64,000 nucleotides of DNA from Crenobacter caeni (GTDB lineage: Bacteria > Pseudomonadota > Gammaproteobacteria > Burkholderiales > Chromobacteriaceae), in contig NZ_JAAGAA010000014.1 in the NCBI RefSeq assembly GCF_010435965.1, positions 51,917-115,916 on the forward strand. Reading direction: 5' to 3'. Made by a program: the position numbers and the translations under genes. Shown piece after piece: positions 34,182 to 42,361 of this stretch. The number at the start of each line of letters is the position of its first letter. Within the stretch, counting starts at the first letter, position 1. Under the pieces are notes generated by a model. The model was not told the origin of the DNA. It did no database searches and worked only from the letters and a program-made list of their open reading frames with translations.

Positions 34182-35044
34182 GGTGTCTCCCCCTTGAGCC
34201 AGTCGTACGCTTCTTGCAGGCGCTCGAAGGAGTCGGCGAGGTCGTCCGCCGCGGCCAGCGCGACCTCGGGCATGCGGGTGATTTCGACGGTGTCGAGCAG
34301 GATGCCGTTCATGCCGTTGAAGTACTGCACGCGCCACACGTCGCGCAGCGCGGTCGACAGCACGCGGCACTTGCCGTAGCCGCGCGAGAACACGCCGCTA
34401 TTGCCCGCGCCCAGCACGGCGTTCACGTAGTCGAGGTCGTCCGGCGTCATCGGCAGCAAGGAGAAATTGATCACGTGCGCGTCGGATGGCGGGTGCGCGA
34501 GCTTGTCGCGCAGCTCCTCGATTACCGGCAGCGCGTTCATCAGCGGCACGCCTTGGGTGTCGGGCGCCGTGAGCTCGGCAGACGCGAACGCGCGCGCCTC
34601 GCGCCACAGCGCGGCCGGGATCGGGCACACCTCGACGCGGTCACCCACCAGTTGTTCGGTGTCGTCGTACGCCAGCACGCGCCACACGCCGGCGAATACC
34701 GACTCCTGGATGTCGAGGCGGCCGCCGGTGACCGGCTTGACCTGCGCCGAGACTTCGCCCTCGCCCAGCAACTGGTTGATCAGCGCGCGGTTGTCGGCGT
34801 CGAGGTTGTCCAGCGACAGCACCGGGTAGCGTTCGGCGTCGCCGGTATAGCCTTGCATCGCGCCCAGCAGTTCGGCGATCGCTCGGTGCGCGGCCGTCAG
34901 GTGGACGACCTCGTCGCTGGTCGGCAGGCAGGGGGTGTCGAAGCCTTCGATATCGCGCGGCAGCGGCAGGTAGGCGAAGTCTTCGTCGGCCGGCTGCGAG
35001 CCGGGGCCGAGCAGGCCGACGACGGGAATCGGGAACGGTTTCAT
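34178..35044 (-). CDS. hoxQ: Hydrogenase expression/maturation protein HoxQ/HupH
   Basis: This 288-aa protein of the HupH/HyaF family has the N-terminal PIPVVGLLGPGSQP, the middle VSAQVKPVTGGRLDIQESVFAGVWRV region and the repeated SVFSRGYGKCRV...WRVQYFN. HoxQ works with HoxO on the small-subunit precursor before Tat export. It overlaps hoxO and hoxR by four bases. Confidence 0.93.
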   Translation of the reverse strand: MKPFPIPVVGLLGPGSQPADEDFAYLPLPRDIEGFDTPCLPTSDEVVHLTAAHRAIAELLGAMQGYTGDAERYPVLSLDNLDADNRALINQLLGEGEVSAQVKPVTGGRLDIQESVFAGVWRVLAYDDTEQLVGDRVEVCPIPAALWREARAFASAELTAPDTQGVPLMNALPVIEELRDKLAHPPSDAHVINFSLLPMTPDDLDYVNAVLGAGNSGVFSRGYGKCRVLSTALRDVWRVQYFNGMNGILLDTVEITRMPEVALAAADDLADSFERLQEAYDWLKGETP

Positions 35045-35490
35045 GCGCAGCCTTTCGTGTTGGCCGCCGTCAGCGGGATGCCGATGGACGGTGCTCGCCG
35101 GGTGGGCGCGGTGAGCAGCGCCGCGGTTTCCTCGACGATGTCGGGCCAGTTGCGCAGCCCGGCGATCACGCCGACGTAGTCGCCGGCGGCAAGCATCAAA
35201 AGGGCAGGGAACTTGAGTACGCCAAAGCGGCGGGCGATCTTGGCGCTCTCGTCGACGTCGGCCCAGGCGACGGCCGGCGCGGCCGCGCCCAGTGCGGCGA
35301 GCACCTCGGGGACGATCACCACGTTGTCGGCGACTTCGGGGTATTTGAGCGGGTCGGCGCTGAGCATCAGCATAAGGCGCGGCTGGCCGGCGGCGATTTC
35401 GTCCAGCGTCGCGTCGCTGACGCGCGGCCAGTCGCGCGCGGCAAGGCGTGCGTACAGTGCGGCGGTCGCCTGGTTGGCATGCAGGTTCAT
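35041..35490 (-). CDS. hoxO: Small-subunit chaperone HoxO/HupG
   Basis: This 149-aa thioredoxin-fold protein belongs to the HyaE/HoxO family. VAWADVDESAKIARRFGVLKFPALLML is the thioredoxin-like core without catalytic Cys-x-x-Cys, as expected. The family binds the Tat signal of the small subunit. It overlaps hoxL and hoxQ by four bases. Confidence 0.9.
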   Translation of the reverse strand: MNLHANQATAALYARLAARDWPRVSDATLDEIAAGQPRLMLMLSADPLKYPEVADNVVIVPEVLAALGAAAPAVAWADVDESAKIARRFGVLKFPALLMLAAGDYVGVIAGLRNWPDIVEETAALLTAPTRRAPSIGIPLTAANTKGCA

Positions 35491-35786
35491 ACGGGTTTTC
35501 TCAGGTGTGCGGGTAGTTGGGGGTCACGGTCGAGGTCGGCGAAGAAGTCGCCGGCGTCGTACTGGCCGGACAGCGCCGCTTCCAGCGCGGCGAAGGCGTC
35601 AAGCATGGCTGCGGCGCGCGCAGCGTCCAGCTTCTCGTGCGCGGCGCCGCAAAAGGCGAGCAGCCAGTCGCCTGGGGCGACTGCGCCGACCAGACGGGTA
35701 TCCAGCCATTCGCGCGTGCCGCGCCCTGCGCATAGCGCGCGGTTCTCTTCGCACTCGACAACCTGCATCGGGACGCCAACGCACAT
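35487..35786 (-). CDS. hoxL: HypC-family chaperone HoxL/HupF
   Basis: This 99-aa protein begins MCVGVPMQVVE, the HypC-type N-terminus, with GDWLLAFCGAAHEKLDAARA in the core. HoxL is specific for the MBH large subunit HoxG. The start overlaps the hoxM stop by one base (TGATG). Confidence 0.92.
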   Translation of the reverse strand: MCVGVPMQVVECEENRALCAGRGTREWLDTRLVGAVAPGDWLLAFCGAAHEKLDAARAAAMLDAFAALEAALSGQYDAGDFFADLDRDPQLPAHLRKPV

Positions 35787-36394
35787 CAGCCTTGTCCCTC
35801 CAGCACGCGCGCGTCCCCTATCCGGCACGCCATTTCGGCCGACGGGCGGCCGTTCTCGTAAGCGCTAAGCGAGAGGCTCGCGTCGTTGAGCGTGTCGCCG
35901 TCGGTGCGCGGGGTCAGCGGTACGCCCCAGTCCTTGAGGGTCGCGACGGCCAGCGCGACGGCTTCTTCCAGCCTGCCGCGCACCGGCGCGCTCAGGCTGC
36001 CGCCGTAGTCTTCGAGCACCGCCGGCTGCACGCCGATCAGCTTGAGCTGCGCCGGCATCCGCCCTTGCAGGCTGGCCAGCCCCAGCACCTCGGAAAAGCC
36101 GGTCTGGTGCAGACTCATCTTCTTGGCGGTCAGGTAGGCGGGAACGGCGTCGTTGTCGAACACGCGTAGCGTGCCCGGTTCCAGGCCGAAGTCGATCGCG
36201 TCCAGCAGGATCAAATGGCTGGCCGCCTCGACGTAGGGCAATAGCAGCAGGCCCTGGGTGCCGCCGTCGATCACCTCGACGCTGTTTGGCCATGCGTAGC
36301 GCGCGTAGACCAGCTCGGCTGCGCGCACGCCGAAGCCCTCGTCGGCCCACAGCAGGTTGCCCAGGCCCATTACCTTAATGTTTGCAGTGTGCAT
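35786..36394 (-). CDS. hoxM: Hydrogenase maturation endopeptidase HoxM/HupD
   Basis: This 202-aa protease removes the C-terminal extension of HoxG after nickel insertion. The three nickel-sensing residues are the Glu in GNLLWADEGFGVR near 19, the Asp in LLDAIDFG near 66 and the His in SLHQTGF near 97. I chose the ATG at 36394 for the canonical N-terminus; an in-frame TTG 36 bases upstream is possible. It begins the second long operon, 32 bases after a -24/-12 element. Confidence 0.93.
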   Translation of the reverse strand: MHTANIKVMGLGNLLWADEGFGVRAAELVYARYAWPNSVEVIDGGTQGLLLLPYVEAASHLILLDAIDFGLEPGTLRVFDNDAVPAYLTAKKMSLHQTGFSEVLGLASLQGRMPAQLKLIGVQPAVLEDYGGSLSAPVRGRLEEAVALAVATLKDWGVPLTPRTDGDTLNDASLSLSAYENGRPSAEMACRIGDARVLEGQG

Positions 36395-36425
36395 AGGGTT
36401 TGGTTTGTAACGGATGCCGTTACAG

Positions 36426-36442
36426 ATCAAATTTCATGCCAA
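36426..36442 (-). promoter_or_regulatory. Putative sigma-54 promoter of hoxM operon
   Basis: TTGGCATGAAATTTGAT on the minus strand fits the -24/-12 pattern TGGCAYR-N4-TTG and keeps GG; the -12 G is kept, but the next base is A instead of C. The hoxK element shows the same TTGA variant. The predicted start leaves a short leader of about 20 bases before hoxM. Confidence 0.6.
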
Positions 36443-36479
36443 GAAGGTAAAGTGGGCGGCAGGCAGGCTTTCCCTTTTG

Positions 36480-36494
36480 CAATCAGCATGATTG
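36480..36494. promoter_or_regulatory. 6-bp inverted repeat upstream of the hoxM promoter
   Basis: CAATCA-GCA-TGATTG is a perfect short palindrome about 38 bases upstream of the -24 element. It could bind an activator, IHF-bend region or the XRE protein encoded just before it. No match to a known operator is claimed. Confidence 0.35.
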
Positions 36495-36530
36495 GCAGGG
36501 AGGGTGCCGCCACAGGCAAAAGCCGGGTGG

Positions 36531-36845
36531 TTAGTGTTCTTGCGCTGGCGAGGGCTTGCCGGAAGGAAGGTTTGCACGGCGCAGCGCCCGCGCGGCGCAG
36601 GCCAGGTCCCACGCGCACTGCAGTTGCAGCCAGAAAGCGGGGCTTGGGCCGAACAGCGCGGCCAGGCGCAAGGCGGTGTCGGCGCTGATCGCACGGCGGC
36701 CGACGACGATCTCGTTCAGGCGGCGGCGCGAAATGCCCAGCAGGCGCGCGGCGTCGGTCTGGCTGAGCCTTGCCGGACGCAGGAAGCGGGTGTCGAGAAA
36801 GCGCCCCGGCGCGAGCGGGGTGCGGCAGAAGACGGTGCGAGGCAA
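36531..36845 (-). CDS. XRE/HigA-type helix-turn-helix protein
   Basis: This 104-aa protein has PLAPGRFLDTRFLRPARLSQ, then TDAARLLGISRRRLNEIVVG and AISADTALRLAALFGPSPAFWLQLQ, the pattern of HigA/VapI antitoxins. No HigB-type toxin frame lies next to it. The only available start is TTG, directly after the hoxZ terminator. It sits between hoxZ and hoxM, where the R. eutropha order has no gene. It could be an orphan antitoxin or a local regulator. Confidence 0.8.
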   Translation of the reverse strand: MPRTVFCRTPLAPGRFLDTRFLRPARLSQTDAARLLGISRRRLNEIVVGRRAISADTALRLAALFGPSPAFWLQLQCAWDLACAARALRRANLPSGKPSPAQEH

Positions 36846-36846
36846 G

Positions 36847-36878
36847 ATAAAAAGACCGGGGCAGGGGTCGGCCCCGGT
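36847..36878 (-). terminator. Intrinsic terminator after hoxZ
   Basis: ACCGGGGC and GCCCCGGT pair over eight bases and are followed on the minus strand by TCTTTTTAT. It starts about 16 bases after the hoxZ stop and separates hoxKGZ from the accessory operon. Confidence 0.85.
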
Positions 36879-36893
36879 GTCAATGAGGAGGGT

Positions 36894-37601
36894 TTAGTCC
36901 TTGAACATGCGAAAACCGCTGATCATGGTCGAGACCATGCTCTGCTTGGACATGATGTCTTCGCGGATGGCGGCGTAGACGTGGATCATCACGAACACGA
37001 TGATCGCCCACATGCCCAGGCGGTGCCAGGCGTGCAAGTCGAGGCTGCCGCCGAACAGCGGGAGCATCCAGCCAAAGGCGGTGTCGGCCCAGCTGCCCGC
37101 GCCCAGTCCCTCGCCGTACAGGGCGAAACCGGACGCGCACATGAAGAGCGCGGCCCACAAAAAGCTCGCCATCGCGATCTGGCCGACCGGGTTATGGCCG
37201 ATGTACTTCTTCGGGTAGCGCTCGAGGAACAGGTACCAGCGGATCTCGAAGAAAAACTCGCTCCACCAGGCCTTGTCCCACACCGGCACCAGGATGATCT
37301 CGCGCGCGTGGTGGTTGCCGACCAGCGCCCAGTACAGCCGGCCGATCAGGCCGACCGCCAGGATGTAGCCGGCGGCAAAGTGCGCGAAGCGGATATAGCC
37401 CAGCACGAAATGGTAGTGCGGGCTGGACGGCAATGGCGCACCGATCAGGTAGCCGCTGACCGACAACACGATGATGCACAGCACCGTCACCCAGTGCCAC
37501 AGCCGCACCGGCGCCTCGTACACGTAGACCGAGGTGACCTTGCGGCCGATGCCCTGCGGCGCGCTGCCGTCGAAGCCGTAGCTCTTGACGTCTTTGTCCA
37601 T
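36894..37601 (-). CDS. hoxZ: Hydrogenase b-type cytochrome subunit HoxZ/HupC
   Basis: This 235-aa membrane protein anchors the hydrogenase and passes electrons to quinone. Four or more helices are visible, with RLWHWVTVLCIIVLSVSGYLIG, FAHFAAGYILAVGLIGRLYW, and HRLGMWAIIVFVMIHVYAAIREDI. The His pairs in helices 1, 2 and the last match the two haem b sites. It begins 13 bases after hoxG. Confidence 0.95.
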   Translation of the reverse strand: MDKDVKSYGFDGSAPQGIGRKVTSVYVYEAPVRLWHWVTVLCIIVLSVSGYLIGAPLPSSPHYHFVLGYIRFAHFAAGYILAVGLIGRLYWALVGNHHAREIILVPVWDKAWWSEFFFEIRWYLFLERYPKKYIGHNPVGQIAMASFLWAALFMCASGFALYGEGLGAGSWADTAFGWMLPLFGGSLDLHAWHRLGMWAIIVFVMIHVYAAIREDIMSKQSMVSTMISGFRMFKD

Positions 37602-37614
37602 GGCCGACCTCCGT

Positions 37615-39408
37615 TTAGCGGACCTGCACGCTGACCAGCTCGCCGCCGTCTTCGCCGATCACGTGGGTCGAACAGGCGAGGCAGGGGTCGAAGCTGTGCA
37701 GCGTGCGCAGGATTTCCAGCGGCTCGTCCGGGCGTGCCATCGGCGTGCCCATCAGCGACGCCTCGTACGCGCCGATCTGGCCTTTGGCGTCGCGCGGACC
37801 GGCGTTCCAGGTGGTCGGCACCACGCACTGGTAGCTGGCGATCTTGGTGTCGTCGATCTTCAGCCAGTGGCCCAGCGCACCGCGCGGCGCTTCGGTGAAG
37901 CCCACGCCCTGCGCCTGTTTGGGCCAGGTCGCCGGGTCCCACTTCTCGACGTTGGCGGTGGCGGTGTCGCCGTTTTTCAGGTTGCTGATCAGCGCGTCGT
38001 AGTTGCGCTGCATCTCCTGTGCCGCCCACACCGACTCGATCGCGCGCGCCGCAGTGCGGCCCAGCGTCGAGAACAAGGCTTCCTTGGGCGCATTCAGCTG
38101 CGACAGCAGCTGGTCGATCGGCTCCTTGAATTCCGGCTTGTTCTGGTGGTAGCCGATCAGGTAGCGCGCCAGCGGCCCCACTTCCATCGCGTGGCCCTTC
38201 CAGCGCGGCGACTTGATCCACGAGTACTTGGCCGACTCGTCCAGCGACTCGATCTTGGTCTTGCTGCCCTTGTGGTTCGGCCCCAGCACGAAGCTGGGCT
38301 GGGTAATGCCGTCAAACGGATGCAGGCCCTTGCTGTCGTCGCCATAGCTGTACCAGCTGTGGGTGACGAATTCCTGGATTTCCTCCGGGTGGTACAGGTC
38401 GACCGGGTGGATTTCCTCGAACTTGCCGTTGATGATGGCGCCACGCGGCAGGCGCAGGCTCTTTTCCGAATAGTCGTTGGCGATGTCGGGGAAGTCGCCG
38501 TAGGAGAGCAGGTTCTGCGACGCGATCCCGCCGCCGAGCTTGAACCACTCCGGGTAGAAGCGGGCGATGGCGAGCACGTCGGGCACGTAGACCTGTTCGC
38601 AGAAGGCGCGGGTCTGGTCGATCACCTGCTTGACCAGATTGAGCCGCTCCATATTGATCGCACCGACCGCGCCGGCATCATCAATATTGATCGCGCACGG
38701 CATGCCGCCGACCAGCCAGTTCGGGTGCGGGTTCTTGCCGCCGAAGATGGTGTGGACCTTGACGATTTCCTTCTGGAAGTCGAGCGCTTCCAGGTAGTGC
38801 GCGACCGCCATCAGGTTGGCTTCCGGCGGCAGCTTCATCGCCGGGTGGCCCCAGTAGCCGTTGCGGAACGGGCCGAGCTGACCCGACTCGACAAAGCGCT
38901 TGAGGCGCGACTGCAGGTCGCGGAAATAGCCGGGGCTGGAGTTCGGCCAGCTCGAGATGCTTTGCGCCAGTTCCGAAGTCATCTTCGGGTCGGCCTTCAG
39001 CGCCGACACCACGTCGACCCAGTCCAGCGCGTGCAGGTGGTAAAAGTGCACCAGGTGGTCGTGCGCGTACAGCGCGCCTTGCATCAGGTTGCGGATGCGG
39101 TTGGCGTTGTCCGGGATCTGGATCTTCAGCGCGTCCTCGACCGCGCGTACCGAGCTTAGCGCGTGGGTGCCGGTACACACGCCGCAGATGCGCTCGACGA
39201 AGGCCCACGCGTCGCGCGGGTCGCGACCGTTGAGGATCACCTCCAGCCCGCGCCACATGGTGCCGGTGGACACCGCGTTGGTGATCACGTTATTGCTGTC
39301 GATGTTCACTTCGCAGCGCAGGTGGCCCTCGATGCGGGTGACCGGGTCGACCACCACGCGGCGGCCGCTATTGTCGAGATTGAAGCCCTGGGTCTGGTAA
39401 GCGGCCAT
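37615..39408 (-). CDS. hoxG: Membrane-bound [NiFe]-hydrogenase large subunit HoxG/HupL
   Basis: This 597-aa catalytic subunit of the uptake hydrogenase has [15 protein letters not shown] near residue 73 and DPCLACSTH near 575, the four Ni-binding cysteines. The last 15 residues after His ([15 protein letters not shown]) are the extension removed by Hox[16 protein letters not shown] near 20 is the family start. Its ATG overlaps the hoxK stop by one base. Confidence 0.97.
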   Translation of the reverse strand: MAAYQTQGFNLDNSGRRVVVDPVTRIEGHLRCEVNIDSNNVITNAVSTGTMWRGLEVILNGRDPRDAWAFVERICGVCTGTHALSSVRAVEDALKIQIPDNANRIRNLMQGALYAHDHLVHFYHLHALDWVDVVSALKADPKMTSELAQSISSWPNSSPGYFRDLQSRLKRFVESGQLGPFRNGYWGHPAMKLPPEANLMAVAHYLEALDFQKEIVKVHTIFGGKNPHPNWLVGGMPCAINIDDAGAVGAINMERLNLVKQVIDQTRAFCEQVYVPDVLAIARFYPEWFKLGGGIASQNLLSYGDFPDIANDYSEKSLRLPRGAIINGKFEEIHPVDLYHPEEIQEFVTHSWYSYGDDSKGLHPFDGITQPSFVLGPNHKGSKTKIESLDESAKYSWIKSPRWKGHAMEVGPLARYLIGYHQNKPEFKEPIDQLLSQLNAPKEALFSTLGRTAARAIESVWAAQEMQRNYDALISNLKNGDTATANVEKWDPATWPKQAQGVGFTEAPRGALGHWLKIDDTKIASYQCVVPTTWNAGPRDAKGQIGAYEASLMGTPMARPDEPLEILRTLHSFDPCLACSTHVIGEDGGELVSVQVR

Positions 39409-40565
39409 TATTTCTGTTCCTCGGTCGTCTTGTTTGCTTCGTCCGGCTGGGGGGGCGCGGCCGGCTCTGCGGCGTCGGTCTTCGTGGCCGGGTCGAGCGG
39501 CTTGAGGTCCTGTTTTTTCAGCACCGTGCTCTTGATCGCGCTCAGTGCAGTGTGCGCGGCAATGCCGGCGCCGACTACGCCGGCGACGGTCAGCCCGATC
39601 TGGTCGGCGTTGGCCTCAATGCCGAACGGTACGCGCGACAGGCGGTCGTAGAACGAGCCCTTGTCCCAGAAACCGTCCTCGGAGCAGCCGATGCAGCCGT
39701 GGCCGGACTGCACCGGCCAGGACACGCCGCCGTTCCAGCGCACGGTCGAGCAGGCGTTGTAGGTGGTCGGACCCTTGCAGCCGACCTTGTACAGGCACCA
39801 GCCGTTGCGTGCGCCTTCGTCGTCCCACTGCTCGACAAACTGGCCGGCGTCGAAATGGCCGCGGCGGTAGCACTTGTCGTGGATGCGCTGGCCGTAGAAC
39901 ATCTTCGGCCGGCCCTGGCGGTCCAGCTCGGGCAGGCGGTCGAAGGTGACCATATAGGTGATCACCGCCGCCATCACTTCAGGGATGGGCGGGCAGCCGG
40001 GCACCTTGATCAGCGGCTTGTCGGTGATCACCTGGTGTATCGGCGTGGCGCGCGTCGGGTTGGGCTTGGCCGCCTGCACGCAGCCCCAGCTCGCGCACGA
40101 GCCCCACGCGATCAGCGCCTTGGCGTCGGCCGAGACGCGCTTGAGCTTTTCGACAAACGGTTCGCCGCCCGGGAAGCAGTACATGCCGTCCTCGTTCAGG
40201 GGCGGGTTGCCCTCGACCGCGACGATGTAGTTGCCCTTGTGGGTCTTGATGATGTCGTCGAGAATCGCCTCGGCCTGGTGGCCGGCAGCCGCCATGATGG
40301 TGTCGTCGTAGTCGAGCGAGATCAGCGACAGGATCGCGTCCTTGGCTAGCGGGTGCGCCGAGCGGATGAACGATTCGGTGCAGCAGGTGCACTCGAGTCC
40401 GTGCAGCCAGATCACCGGCACCCGCGGCTTGGTCTCCAGCGCGTGCGCGATGCGCGGGACGAACGCCGAGCCCAGCCCTAGCGAAGTGGCGGTCAGGCTG
40501 CAAAACTTGAGGAAACTGCGGCGGGTCACGCCCTGCCTGCGCATCGCCTGGTAAAACGTCTCCAT
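39408..40565 (-). CDS. hoxK: Membrane-bound [NiFe]-hydrogenase small subunit HoxK/HupS
   Basis: This 385-aa iron-sulfur subunit has a Tat signal ([19 protein letters not shown]) and a C-terminal helix ([19 protein letters not shown]) that anchors it. The proximal cluster region reads LECTCCTES and, later, [12 protein letters not shown]; both supernumerary cysteines of oxygen-tolerant enzymes are present where oxygen-sensitive enzymes have Gly. Medial and distal cluster cysteines follow ([27 protein letters not shown]). AAGGAGAGG precedes the ATG. It is first in the hoxKGZ operon. Confidence 0.97.
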   Translation of the reverse strand: METFYQAMRRQGVTRRSFLKFCSLTATSLGLGSAFVPRIAHALETKPRVPVIWLHGLECTCCTESFIRSAHPLAKDAILSLISLDYDDTIMAAAGHQAEAILDDIIKTHKGNYIVAVEGNPPLNEDGMYCFPGGEPFVEKLKRVSADAKALIAWGSCASWGCVQAAKPNPTRATPIHQVITDKPLIKVPGCPPIPEVMAAVITYMVTFDRLPELDRQGRPKMFYGQRIHDKCYRRGHFDAGQFVEQWDDEGARNGWCLYKVGCKGPTTYNACSTVRWNGGVSWPVQSGHGCIGCSEDGFWDKGSFYDRLSRVPFGIEANADQIGLTVAGVVGAGIAAHTALSAIKSTVLKKQDLKPLDPATKTDAAEPAAPPQPDEANKTTEEQK

Positions 40566-40626
40566 ATCGTGGCCTCTCCTTATGCCTTTTACGCGGCCGC
40601 AAGGGCCGGATTAACCTGACGGGGTA

Positions 40627-40643
40627 TTCAATATGCGTGCCAA
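40627..40643 (-). promoter_or_regulatory. Putative sigma-54 promoter of hoxK operon
   Basis: On the minus strand TTGGCACGCATATTGAA fits TTGGCACR-N4-TTGCW at all but the C of -12. It lies about 62 bases before the hoxK start. HoxA-driven hydrogenase promoters of other bacteria are of this type. Confidence 0.75.
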
Positions 40644-40664
40644 GGCATGGCGTACGGGTAAAGC

Positions 40665-40678
40665 CTTTGTTTACAAAG
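40665..40678. promoter_or_regulatory. Inverted repeat upstream of the hoxK promoter
   Basis: CTTTGT-TT-ACAAAG is a perfect 6+6 palindrome about 22 bases upstream of the -24 element. It lies in the only space (40566-40776) between hoxK and the diverging lipoprotein gene, so either gene could use it. Confidence 0.4.
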
Positions 40679-40776
40679 TGTTGCAGAAGAGGGGTGCGGG
40701 TGGAGGCGGCTTGCGGGTGTGCGCCAGATTATGCAAAGTGGAAAGTGGCTTGCCAGTGCCGGCCACGGGAGGATGT

Positions 40777-41190
40777 ATGAAATACCGGATGATGATAGCC
40801 GCCTTGCTGTTGGCTGGTTGCGCGTCGGCGCCGCCCGCACGGGACGACGCCACGGCGCAGGTACCGAACGCCGGCGTAGTGCTGACCGAGGCGGACAACG
40901 GCCTCGCGGTGACGCTCGTGCGCTCGCAGGCGCTGCTGGTCGAATTGCCGGCGCAACCGGGCACCGGCTACGGCTGGTCGTGGCAGATGCGCGGGGCCGC
41001 GCTCCTAGAGGCGGACGGAGAGCCGGTCTTCCTGCCGGAAAAACCGGGCCTCGCCGGCGGGCGCGGGCTCGAGCAATGGACGCTCAGGGCGCGTGCGCGC
41101 GGGCAGGGCGTGCTGGTGTTCGAGTACCGGCGGCCGTGGGAGGGCGGCGCGCCGCTGCGCGAGCTCGCCTACCCGGTCAGGGTCGATTAG
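40777..41190 (+). CDS. Chagasin-like cysteine protease inhibitor lipoprotein
   Basis: This 137-aa protein has a lipoprotein signal with lipobox LLAGC (Cys near residue 14). The mature part shows the three loops of MEROPS inhibitor family I42: PGTGYGW, a GG-rich RGLEQW loop and YRRPWEGG. The family blocks papain-type proteases. GGGAGG lies four bases before the ATG. It diverges from hoxK and probably has no functional link to it. Confidence 0.8.
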   Translation: MKYRMMIAALLLAGCASAPPARDDATAQVPNAGVVLTEADNGLAVTLVRSQALLVELPAQPGTGYGWSWQMRGAALLEADGEPVFLPEKPGLAGGRGLEQWTLRARARGQGVLVFEYRRPWEGGAPLRELAYPVRVD

Positions 41191-41954
41191 CCGGGCGCTT
41201 GCAGCACGCTGTCGTCGCCGGCGAACACGGCCTGCATGATGGCGCGCTCGCGCCCGACGATGGTGGCGACAAATTCGTCGGCACCCTTCATCGCGGCGAA
41301 GCTCTGGTAGCCTGATTCGAGGAAGGCGTGCAGCGAGGCGAGGCCTGCCAGTGCGGCCGGCGCGCGCATCATGCGCAGGGTCACGCCGATCAGCGGCTTC
41401 TGGGTGAGCGCGTTAAGCGCGCGGCCGACCAGATCGGTCAGCTCGATCTGGCGCGCGCGCGCCGCGTGGTTGCCGCTCGCGCGGTAAGCTGCCGCCCAAC
41501 GGGCTGCGTCGATGGCGCCGGTGTGGCAGTTCTCGCCCAGCGCTTCGACCATCGCGGCGTCCAGCCGCTCGGAGAGCGCATCGAGCTCAAGTGCCAGCGT
41601 GACGACCCTGAGCCCGCCTTCGGGCATCATCGCGACCACCTTGGGGACGACGCGCGCGATCTCGTGGTCGCGCTCGGAAAGGTCGCCGCCGCCGTAGAGT
41701 TCGTCCAGGAAGAAGCGTGCGGCCGCGCCGTAACGCGCGCTCGCCAGCAAGTCGGCGTGGGTGCGCGCGAGGCGCGCCGCCTGCCATTGGCGCAAGGCCT
41801 GGCGTGCCGCCTGCAGGGCGGGGTCGGTTTCGGCGGCCCGGCGCAGGCGGTTTGCCTCGGCGAGGTGGGCCTGCAGCATTTCGCCCAACTGGGCGCGCGC
41901 GTCTTCGCTGGCGGTGTCTTGCATGGAGAAGGGTACTGGCTGCAAAGCGGGCAT
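41187..41954 (-). CDS. FFLEELY-motif-like hypothetical protein
   Basis: The product (255 aa, or 245 from an ATG at 41924) is alpha-helical, with ARFFLDELYGGGDLSERDHEI near residue 83. This resembles a betaproteobacterial family of unknown function named after an FFLEELY motif. No membrane segment or signal is seen. It overlaps the converging lipoprotein gene by four bases. It precedes the storage-lipid genes but no link is shown. Confidence 0.7.
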   Translation of the reverse strand: MPALQPVPFSMQDTASEDARAQLGEMLQAHLAEANRLRRAAETDPALQAARQALRQWQAARLARTHADLLASARYGAAARFFLDELYGGGDLSERDHEIARVVPKVVAMMPEGGLRVVTLALELDALSERLDAAMVEALGENCHTGAIDAARWAAAYRASGNHAARARQIELTDLVGRALNALTQKPLIGVTLRMMRAPAALAGLASLHAFLESGYQSFAAMKGADEFVATIVGRERAIMQAVFAGDDSVLQAPG

Positions 41955-42014
41955 TATCGCCTAGGCAGCCTCCCCAGACCACCGGCCCGCACGGATGCGA
42001 TATATACTTTCGTC

Positions 42015-42296
42015 ATGAACGAGATCCGTATTGTCCGGGTGCACGCGCTAGGCGCCGACGAAGCACTCGCGCGCGCGCAGGCACTTGCCGCGGCGCTTTC
42101 GGCCGAGTACGGCTTGCGCTACCACTGGCAGGCGGCACGCCTGTTGCATTTTCGCGGCAGCGGCGTGCACGGCACGCTCGAGCTTGGCGACGCCGAGCTC
42201 TGCCTGTGCCTGACGCTGGGCTTCCTGCTGTGGCCGCTGCGCCCCTCGCTCGAGCAGGCGATCAGCGAGCGGCTCGACGCGCTGCTACCTGATTAA
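42015..42296 (+). CDS. Polyhydroxyalkanoic acid system family protein
   Basis: This 93-aa protein matches the small PHA-granule-region family: an N-terminal ARAQALAAALSAEYGL helix, then a YHWQAARLLHFRGSGVHGTLEL strand pair and LGFLLWPLRPSLEQAI. The family occurs near PHA genes and its exact role is unknown. The long open frame upstream of the ATG lacks homology. It precedes the wax ester synthase gene by 65 bp on the same strand. Confidence 0.75.
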   Translation: MNEIRIVRVHALGADEALARAQALAAALSAEYGLRYHWQAARLLHFRGSGVHGTLELGDAELCLCLTLGFLLWPLRPSLEQAISERLDALLPD

Positions 42297-42361
42297 CGGG
42301 TTCGTCCACCGGTAATGTGCGTGGCATAATCCGTGCAAGCCATTCATAGCGAGCCGCCAGC

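Noticed and set aside
37585..39159. A 524-codon open frame opposite hoxG
   Set aside because: It is antisense to the hydrogenase large subunit, has no recognisable motif and no ribosome site.
41328..42014. Longer frame leading into the PHA-system gene
   Set aside because: The upstream part is antisense to the FFLEELY-like gene and only the part from 42015 resembles a family.
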